Shown piece by piece: positions 6,430 to 11,012 of a DNA stretch of 11,012 nucleotides. The notes under the pieces are model-generated. The model saw nothing but the letters and a program-made list of their open reading frames with translations. It searched no databases and was not told the origin of the DNA. Source of the DNA: Clostridiaceae bacterium (GTDB lineage: Bacteria > Bacillota > Clostridia > Oscillospirales > Acutalibacteraceae); NCBI GenBank assembly GCA_904501895.1, contig CAJGCX010000054.1, positions 1 to 11,012 on the forward strand, given 5' to 3'. A program made the position numbers and the translations under genes. How positions within the stretch are numbered: the stretch's first letter is position 1; the number at the start of each line of letters is the position of its first letter.

Positions 6430-7350
6430 ATGAAAAAAAGAATTATCGCTATTTTATTATCATTGGCACTTATTTTATCTGTAGTAGTTGTTGGTGCTTT
6501 CGCTAACAACAAGCTCGAAGCCAAAAAACAGGAAAACGCTGAATCAAGCATTCCTGTAGCACAGGCAAAGCCTAAAGAATCCGCAAATGTTTCACTTGAT
6601 TCTGCAATTGATATTGCACTTGAGGATGCAGGTGTTAAACGAGAAGATGCAGTTTTAGTTGAACAGCCATCATTGGATAAGGATGACAAGAAACCTCACT
6701 ACGATATTGAATTCAAGTATGAAAATGTAGAATATGAGTATGAAGTTGCTGTCGATAATGGTGCTGTTATTAAGGCTGAAAAAGAAAAAGAGAAAGTCCA
6801 GAACAGTGAAAAAGTTTCAGAACCCGTTAAAGCAAATGAAGAAAAGAATGAACCTGCAAATTCACCATTACCGAATGTTGCAAAACAGGATAAGAACCAT
6901 ATCGGTATTGAAAAGGCAAAAGAAATTGCTTTAGAAAATGCAAAAATTAAAAAAGCAGATGCTGTTTTCAAAAAGGCTTATTATGATTCTGATGACCTTG
7001 TTGCCCACTATGACATTAAATTCGTTGCTAACGGATACGAATATGAATATGAAATCAATGCAGCAAACGGTGCTATTCTTGAAAAAGACATAGAAAAAGA
7101 ACCTGTTCGCGAACAGGTATCACAAGTTCCTGAAAAAGAGTTGATTTCAAAGGAAAAGGCAAAAGAAATTGCTTTATCCCATGCAAAGGTTGATTCCGCA
7201 AAAGTAAAAGCAGTAAAAGTTGAACTTGACCGTGATGACTTGATTGCCCATTACGAAGTAGAATTCGTTGAAGGAAAATATGAATACGAATATGAAATCA
7301 ATGCTGAATCAGGAAAAGTTATAGCTTATGATAAAGAGTTCGCTGATTGA
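6430..7350 (+). CDS. Secreted triple-PepSY-domain protein
   Basis: The 306-residue protein starts with a clear signal peptide (MKKRII, hydrophobic core to about residue 22, likely cleavage after AFA at 26) and no lipobox Cys, so it is exported and released or loosely wall-associated. Three PepSY domains follow at about 54-116, 158-219 and 238-302. Each has a helix such as SKEKAKEIALSHAKV, a strand H-Y-D/E-x-E/K-F and a closing YEYEINAESGKVI hairpin, separated by acidic/lysine-rich linkers with few prolines. PepSY domains are known as inhibitory domains of M4 peptidase propeptides and as independent secreted modules; no peptidase is attached here. AAAGGA (6415-6420) is 9 bases before the ATG. 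The order regulator-kinase-PepSY resembles B. subtilis ykoGHIJ. It is probably a target or partner of the kinase, whose sensor is PepSY-like. Biochemical activity unknown. Confidence 0.9.
   Translation: MKKRIIAILLSLALILSVVVVGAFANNKLEAKKQENAESSIPVAQAKPKESANVSLDSAIDIALEDAGVKREDAVLVEQPSLDKDDKKPHYDIEFKYENVEYEYEVAVDNGAVIKAEKEKEKVQNSEKVSEPVKANEEKNEPANSPLPNVAKQDKNHIGIEKAKEIALENAKIKKADAVFKKAYYDSDDLVAHYDIKFVANGYEYEYEINAANGAILEKDIEKEPVREQVSQVPEKELISKEKAKEIALSHAKVDSAKVKAVKVELDRDDLIAHYEVEFVEGKYEYEYEINAESGKVIAYDKEFAD
6910..7176 (+). repeat. Exact 24-bp direct repeat within PepSY domains 2 and 3
   Basis: Bases 6910-6933 and 7153-7176 are identical over 24 positions (GAAAAGGCAAAAG...GCTTTA), encoding EKAKEIAL at the start of domains 2 and 3. 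They are 243 bp (81 codons) apart. The ends of both domains also share GAATATGAAATCAATGC. Domain 1 does not share these blocks at DNA level, so domains 2 and 3 appear to come from a more recent duplication, or to be kept alike by recombination. Confidence 0.8.
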
Positions 7351-7373
7351 TTTACTTTAAAAGCATTTAAATT

Positions 7374-7549
7374 AACGCTACTTTACAAACAACGAATTGT
7401 ATTAAATAGCGTAGTCAATGCCAAATCAGATACCACTATTGATACAATTCAGGTCAATAGTGGTATCGTTGTTTTATATAGTATTTAAGCCATTTAGAAA
7501 GCACAAGCGTTGCATTTGGGAATTTGTTGTCCCTCTTGCAACGCTTTTT
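7374..7549 (+). repeat. Structured intergenic repeat, copy B
   Basis: This is the most complete copy of the element also found at 3397-3565. Hairpin 1 has a perfect 14-bp stem GATACCACTATTGA/TCAATAGTGGTATC (7429-7442 with 7454-7467, 11-nt loop). The eleventh pair is T-A here and C-G in copy A, a compensatory change, while the loops are unrelated. AAACAACGA before the TTGTAT block can pair with TCGTTGTTT after hairpin 1, enclosing it. It retains AGCGTAGT (7408-7415), absent from copy A and shared with partial copy C; ACGCTA at 7375-7380 can alternatively pair with TAGCGT at 7407-7412. It begins 23 bp after the PepSY stop codon. Function unknown. Confidence 0.85.
7505..7549 (+). terminator. Rho-independent terminator forming the end of repeat copy B
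   Basis: AAGCGTTGCA (7505-7514) pairs with TGCAACGCTT (7537-7546) and is followed by TTT. GGGA (7518-7521) and TCCC (7530-7533) can form an inner stem, and GTTGTCCCTCT in the loop is identical to copy A. It should end the PepSY transcript about 190 nt after its stop. Confidence 0.78.
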
Positions 7550-7604
7550 GTGTAACTGTTGGAAAATCACTTGTATTAAAGTTGTTCAATAAAAAAATTT
7601 TTAC

Positions 7605-7620
7605 TTTATAAATTTATAAA
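7605..7620. repeat. 16-bp AT palindrome next to the transporter stop codon
   Basis: TTTATAAATTTATAAA is both a perfect palindrome and a tandem repeat of TTTATAAA. It lies 15 bases beyond the transporter stop codon (7635-7637) and next to an AAAAAAATTTTT tract (7591-7602). It could contribute to 3'-end formation of the transporter mRNA, but it contains no G or C and is not a standard terminator. No better terminator for that gene is visible. Confidence 0.3.
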
Positions 7621-7634
7621 TGGTTAAGCTTGTT

Positions 7635-9743
7635 TCAGTTTTTCGCCATTATATTTTCATAAAGCTTTTCAATATCACCTAAATGTGTATAATTTTCAGC
7701 CTGAATGACAAGATTTCTTGCATCGTTATAAGGCTTAGTAATTCGTCTGTAAACTGAAACACCATCTGTATAAGCTTTAAGCTCTTTTTTAATTTGACGA
7801 CGCTCTGTTTCTGTGTTATATTCACGGTTTCTGATTTCTTCTGCAAGTTTCTCATCTGGAAGAACAAGATTTTCTTTTCCGTATTTATTAAGAAGTTTGA
7901 AAGACCGTTTCTTTGTTCTCGCAAGTTGTAAAGCGTCTGCACGGATTTCTTTTTCTTCTGCTGTTGAATGTGGTAACTGTTTTGCTTTTCTTCTCTCTGC
8001 TTTCCAATCAGAATAAAGATAAATTTCACCATTACTGAGAGTTGCTTTTGCAGAAGCAAGCTGTGCTTTGTAACGCTCTGTATTAAACTTTTCGAGTTCT
8101 TCTTTTACAATTGGCAAACCATCGACAAATTCGTTGTGCTTTTTAGATTCACGAATTTCTGCTTTTGCAAGACGAATTGCTTCTTTGTCTTTATTCTTAC
8201 GTGCAAGTGCAAGTGCTCTCTTATCAACAGTTTTTTTCTGCAAATCGGCTCTTACACCATTAATAATTTTCATGGCATCGATAAGTTGTGCATCTTCAAG
8301 CTCACCGTTGCCGTAATCTTCAAACATTGCACGGATTTTAAGCACGTTAACATATCCACGATGTTTTTTCTCGGTCAAATCATAGAAGAGATATGGAAAA
8401 AGATTCATAATTGAACCCACGATTGAGCAGATAATAAGCACTGTGAAAAGATTATTTCTCATTTCATCATTATAGAGAACGGAATAATCTTCTTTAAGAC
8501 CCATTTTTTCATAAATTGCAGGAAGCACAAGACCTGTAAAGAAGCCTAAAATAGTACCAATAAGTGTAAGTGGTGTGAAAAGGCCGTCAACTCTTACGCC
8601 TGTTTTCCACTGATGATAGTCACGCATATCTGCATTGATATTTGGTGTATAAACATTTGAGAATGTGTTTACAAATGTATTGAGATAAACAACAATACAC
8701 ATCAAAAGCACGTTTTTATAAACAAAGAATAAAATCAGATATAAGAAAACATTTATTGTGTTATGTACAATGAGAAGATTTCTCTTACCCATAAGTTTAA
8801 TTGCGAATGGCGCTAACATCATTGCCCAGAGAGCTGCGTTTGAAATGAGAGTAGTTGCAAGACCCATATAAACCTTGTGCGCACCGCCATCAGAATAGTT
8901 GAATGTCCAGTTAACAAGCACAGCGCTTGAGCCTTCAAGGAATCCCATCCATGAGCCCAAATTGATTATCCAGAAATATTTGTTCTTTGCAACCTCACGG
9001 AGTGAATCCATAAGGCTTACATATTCAACAGGACGCTTTGCAACGATAATTCTCTCTTTAAGTTTTGGTGTAAAAATAAAGAGCACAATAAGACCAACAA
9101 CAGTAAAGCCCGGATAAATTACACGATATGTCCAGATATTATCCATACCCCAGGTAAGACCTGCAATTGTTGGTACAACAAGAGATGTTACCGTTGGTGC
9201 AAAAGAATAAAGAATCTGTGAAATGCTTGAAACATTTGCTCTTTCTTGTGCATTTGGCGTAATAACCTGCTTAAAGAATGCAAATGCCTCATTATAGAAG
9301 CCTAAGAAAACGGAAAGAATCATAAACCCAATCCATACAACAACAACTTTTGTCCAGTATTCCATATTTTTATAAGGCAACCATACAAAAAGCGTTGAAA
9401 TAATTGCAATTGGGACTGGTGTTCTTAACATAATCGGAATGAACTTACCACCAGGTAATTTGTGATTATCAAAAAACCAACCTCTGAAAATTCCAATTGG
9501 AATACCAACGATATTTGCAATAATCAACATTATCTGCAAATGCACCGGTTGAAGACCAATACTTGCGCCGACAATAAAGTTAGCAGCACTAAGACCGATT
9601 GCATTACCAAGTGTTGATGCCCAATGAATACCAAACCCTGCAACACCAAGGTTAACAATCTCCTTGTATGGCACATAATTACCTTCAGCAGGGGTGTTCC
9701 AATGCTGTTTAATATTAGAAAACAAACTGTTAATCTTTCCCAT
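7635..9743 (-). CDS. GPH-type MFS sugar:cation symporter with long cytoplasmic C-terminal extension
   Basis: This 702-residue protein has an MFS_2/GPH-type membrane domain (about 30-457) with around twelve hydrophobic segments. The family-like cytoplasmic stretch NINADMRDYHQWKTGVRVDGLF (368-389) contains the Asp, Gly-x-Arg and Gly-Leu/Phe pattern of glycoside-pentoside-hexuronide:cation symporters such as MelB, LacS and XylP. Such proteins are usually 450-510 residues. Here about 245 hydrophilic, Lys/Glu/Arg-rich residues follow (458-702). The extension is not recognisably a LacS-type IIA domain: I see no IIA phospho-His motif. It includes helical segments such as RADLQKKTVDKRALALARKN and a repeat-like ELKAYTDG. 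AAGGAG (9751-9756) lies 7 bases upstream of the ATG. It diverges from the GH35 gene with a shared spacer, so it probably imports the galactoside that GH35 cleaves. Sugar specificity is inferred from context only. Confidence 0.85.
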   Translation of the reverse strand: MGKINSLFSNIKQHWNTPAEGNYVPYKEIVNLGVAGFGIHWASTLGNAIGLSAANFIVGASIGLQPVHLQIMLIIANIVGIPIGIFRGWFFDNHKLPGGKFIPIMLRTPVPIAIISTLFVWLPYKNMEYWTKVVVVWIGFMILSVFLGFYNEAFAFFKQVITPNAQERANVSSISQILYSFAPTVTSLVVPTIAGLTWGMDNIWTYRVIYPGFTVVGLIVLFIFTPKLKERIIVAKRPVEYVSLMDSLREVAKNKYFWIINLGSWMGFLEGSSAVLVNWTFNYSDGGAHKVYMGLATTLISNAALWAMMLAPFAIKLMGKRNLLIVHNTINVFLYLILFFVYKNVLLMCIVVYLNTFVNTFSNVYTPNINADMRDYHQWKTGVRVDGLFTPLTLIGTILGFFTGLVLPAIYEKMGLKEDYSVLYNDEMRNNLFTVLIICSIVGSIMNLFPYLFYDLTEKKHRGYVNVLKIRAMFEDYGNGELEDAQLIDAMKIINGVRADLQKKTVDKRALALARKNKDKEAIRLAKAEIRESKKHNEFVDGLPIVKEELEKFNTERYKAQLASAKATLSNGEIYLYSDWKAERRKAKQLPHSTAEEKEIRADALQLARTKKRSFKLLNKYGKENLVLPDEKLAEEIRNREYNTETERRQIKKELKAYTDGVSVYRRITKPYNDARNLVIQAENYTHLGDIEKLYENIMAKN

Positions 9744-9812
9744 TTCGCTTCTCCTTATAAGATTTTCTTTCTTTATTTAAGTTATTACTTTCCCCAATAA
9801 AATCTTATTAAA

Positions 9813-9841
9813 ATTATATATAGAAATTAACAATAAGTCAA
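9813..9841 (-). promoter_or_regulatory. Sigma-A promoter of the transporter gene
   Basis: On the minus strand TTGACT (9836-9841), a 17-base spacer and a perfect TATAAT (9813-9818) precede the transporter. Transcription would begin near 9806, leaving a leader of about 60 nt. Confidence 0.75.
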
Positions 9842-9860
9842 CATAACAACAGTGTGTTGA
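9838..9860. promoter_or_regulatory. Candidate operator between the divergent transporter and GH35 promoters
   Basis: TCAACA (9838-9843) and TGTTGA (9855-9860) form an inverted repeat with an 11-base spacer. The left half overlaps the -35 box of the transporter promoter, and the right half ends 30 bases before the -35 of the GH35 promoter. A single regulator bound here could control both genes. No regulator gene is in the window. Confidence 0.45.
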
Positions 9861-9890
9861 TTTGAAAAAATAAAATATTATTCTATTTTA

Positions 9891-9919
9891 TTGAATAATA
9901 GATATCTTTTTGATATAAT
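9891..9919 (+). promoter_or_regulatory. Extended -10 sigma-A promoter of the GH35 gene
   Basis: TTGAAT (9891-9896), a 17-base spacer and TATAAT (9914-9919) with an upstream TG (9911-9912) make an extended -10 promoter. Transcription would start near 9926, giving a leader of nearly 60 nt. Confidence 0.75.
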
Positions 9920-9936
9920 TATTTAAAATCAACTTT

Positions 9937-9964
9937 GTGGTGGTTTATATAAAATAATCCCCAC
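9937..9964 (+). promoter_or_regulatory. GC-stem hairpin in the GH35 leader
   Basis: GTGGTGG (9937-9943) pairs with CCCCAC (9959-9964) in a 6-bp GC-rich stem with one bulged T and an A/T loop of 15 nt. It is the only GC-rich stretch of the leader and sits 6 bases before the AAGGAGA ribosome binding site. It could affect mRNA stability or ribosome access. No T-run follows, so it is not a terminator. Confidence 0.4.
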
Positions 9965-9983
9965 GTAGCAAAGGAGATACAAA

Positions 9984-11012
9984 ATGGCAGGTTCATTTCA
10001 ATTTAAAAACAACGAATTTTTTCTTAACGACAAGCCTTTTAAGATTTATTCAGGTGCTATGCACTACTTCCGTACTCTCCCTGAATATTGGGAAGACAGA
10101 TTGTTGAAACTGAAGCTTGCAGGTTTCAATACAGTTGAAACCTATGTCTGTTGGAATCTTCACGAACCTCAAAAAGGTGTTTTTGATTTCAGCGGTATGC
10201 TTGACATTGTAAAATTTATCGAAACAGCCCAGAAACTTGGTTTATACGCAATAGTAAGACCGGGACCATACATCTGTGCAGAATGGGATTTCGGTGGTTT
10301 TCCTGCATGGCTTTTAAAGGACAAAAATATTGAACTTCGTTGTAATAACGAAGTCTATCTTGGTCATGTAAGAGATTTTTTCGAAAAGCTGTTTTCAATT
10401 CTCAAGCCTTTGTTTATTACAAATGGTGGTAATATTATTGCTATGCAGGTTGAGAATGAATATGGAAGTTATTCCAACGATAAAAAGTATCTTCGTGCAC
10501 TTTCAGATATGTATGATGAGCTTGGTATGGATTTATTAAAGTTCACTTCTGATGGAACATGGTGTAATATGCTTTCAGGTGGAACAATAGAAGGAATTTT
10601 ACCTACTCTTAACTTTGGTTCTCGTGCATCAACTGCTTTCAACGCATTAAAGCCTTATGGAGAAATACCCAAAATGTGTATGGAATTTTGGTGTGGTTGG
10701 TTTGACCATTGGGGTGAAAAGCATCACACAAGAAAAGCAGATAATTTAGTTCCTGAGCTTGAAGAAATTATAAATCAGGGTGCTTCATTCAATATGTATA
10801 TGTTCCTTGGTGGAACAAACTTTGGATTTACTGCAGGTGCAAATCATCAGAAGGGCTATGAACCAACTGTAACAAGTTATGATTATTGTGCGCCTTTAAC
10901 TGAATGGGGCGATTACACAGAAACATATCACAAAGTGAGAAAGTTGCTTTGTGAAAAACAGAACATTCCTATGGCAGAATTACCATCATCACCTGTGATG
11001 CAGAATATAGGA
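9984..11012 (+). CDS. GH35 beta-galactosidase, N-terminal 343 residues (runs off right edge)
   Basis: The visible part covers the whole GH35 catalytic barrel core. Diagnostic motifs are SGAMHYFRTLPEYWEDRLLK, ETYVCWNLHEP (52-62), VRPGPYICAEWDFGGFPAWL (91-110), QVENEYG (155-161) with acid/base E159, and MEFWCGWFDHWG (233-244) with nucleophile E234, then MFLGGTNFGFT and SYDYCAPLTEWG. GH35 enzymes are retaining and release terminal beta-linked galactose. The protein begins MAGSFQFKNN without a signal peptide, so it acts in the cytoplasm. AAGGAGA (9971-9977) with a 6-base spacer fixes the start. Full-length bacterial GH35 proteins are usually 580-780 residues, so the C-terminal beta domains are missing here. 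The divergent GPH-type transporter is the obvious supplier of substrate. No sequence defect is visible. Confidence 0.95.
   Translation, partial: MAGSFQFKNNEFFLNDKPFKIYSGAMHYFRTLPEYWEDRLLKLKLAGFNTVETYVCWNLHEPQKGVFDFSGMLDIVKFIETAQKLGLYAIVRPGPYICAEWDFGGFPAWLLKDKNIELRCNNEVYLGHVRDFFEKLFSILKPLFITNGGNIIAMQVENEYGSYSNDKKYLRALSDMYDELGMDLLKFTSDGTWCNMLSGGTIEGILPTLNFGSRASTAFNALKPYGEIPKMCMEFWCGWFDHWGEKHHTRKADNLVPELEEIINQGASFNMYMFLGGTNFGFTAGANHQKGYEPTVTSYDYCAPLTEWGDYTETYHKVRKLLCEKQNIPMAELPSSPVMQNIG

Noticed and set aside
6405..6971. Two Ser/Ala/Phe-rich minus-strand frames opposite the PepSY gene
   Set aside because: The composition is what the reverse of Glu/Lys/Ala-rich coding gives; there is no independent support.
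3397..7549. CRISPR array or insertion-sequence ends for the repeat copies
   Set aside because: Copies are 4 kb apart with no regular spacers, no transposase lies between them, and no target-site duplication is evident at their edges.
7679..8059. 126-codon minus-strand frame in the transporter's C-terminal extension
   Set aside because: It is the same strand in another frame, low-complexity and Lys-rich. I considered a frameshifted tail, but the main frame runs uninterrupted to its stop.
10216..10398. 60-codon minus-strand frame inside GH35
   Set aside because: It is antisense to the conserved GH35 catalytic core and has no signals of its own.
1..11012. tRNA, rRNA or known riboswitch
   Set aside because: No cloverleaf with a TTCGA-type T-arm, no rRNA core sequence and no riboswitch consensus was recognised by eye in the spacers.

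Overview
The window looks like a chromosomal segment of a low-GC, carbohydrate-fermenting Firmicute, probably a gut Clostridia (Oscillospiraceae/Lachnospiraceae-like). The reasons are AT-rich spacers, strong AGGAG-type ribosome binding sites, near-consensus sigma-A promoters, and a mix of intracellular glycosidases with a GPH-type sugar symporter. Taxonomy is inferred from style only.

Left (1-2600): a minus-strand, translationally coupled operon. The promoter-proximal gene encodes a beta-helix protein with the GH110 (alpha-1,3-galactosidase) signature. Three bases downstream starts a GH38-like/DUF5054 protein that runs off the left edge. A sigma-A promoter at 2353-2382 reads into the operon. 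Divergent from it is a plus-strand, membrane-anchored glycerophosphodiester phosphodiesterase-like protein (2600-3367) with an altered HRG motif.

Middle (3368-7634): a two-component system (OmpR-type regulator 4043-4717, sensor kinase 4714-6312, overlapping ATGA) is followed by a secreted protein made of three PepSY domains (6430-7350). The kinase's extracytoplasmic region has PepSY-like sequence of the same kind, so sensor and neighbouring secreted protein share a fold. The layout resembles Bacillus subtilis ykoGHIJ.

Right (7635-11012): a minus-strand GPH-type MFS symporter with an unusual cytoplasmic C-terminal extension of about 245 residues diverges from a plus-strand GH35 beta-galactosidase that runs off the right edge. 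Both have good promoters back to back, with an inverted repeat over the transporter's -35 box. None of the three glycosidases shows a signal peptide, so the picture is import of a galactose-containing oligosaccharide followed by cytoplasmic trimming.

The least explained feature is a structured intergenic repeat of about 170 bp. There are two near-complete copies (3397-3565 and 7374-7549), each downstream of a plus-strand gene. A 44-bp partial copy (2421-2464) is joined to a different hairpin. The full copies carry two hairpins; the first shows a compensatory base-pair change between copies and the second looks like a Rho-independent terminator with a conserved loop.
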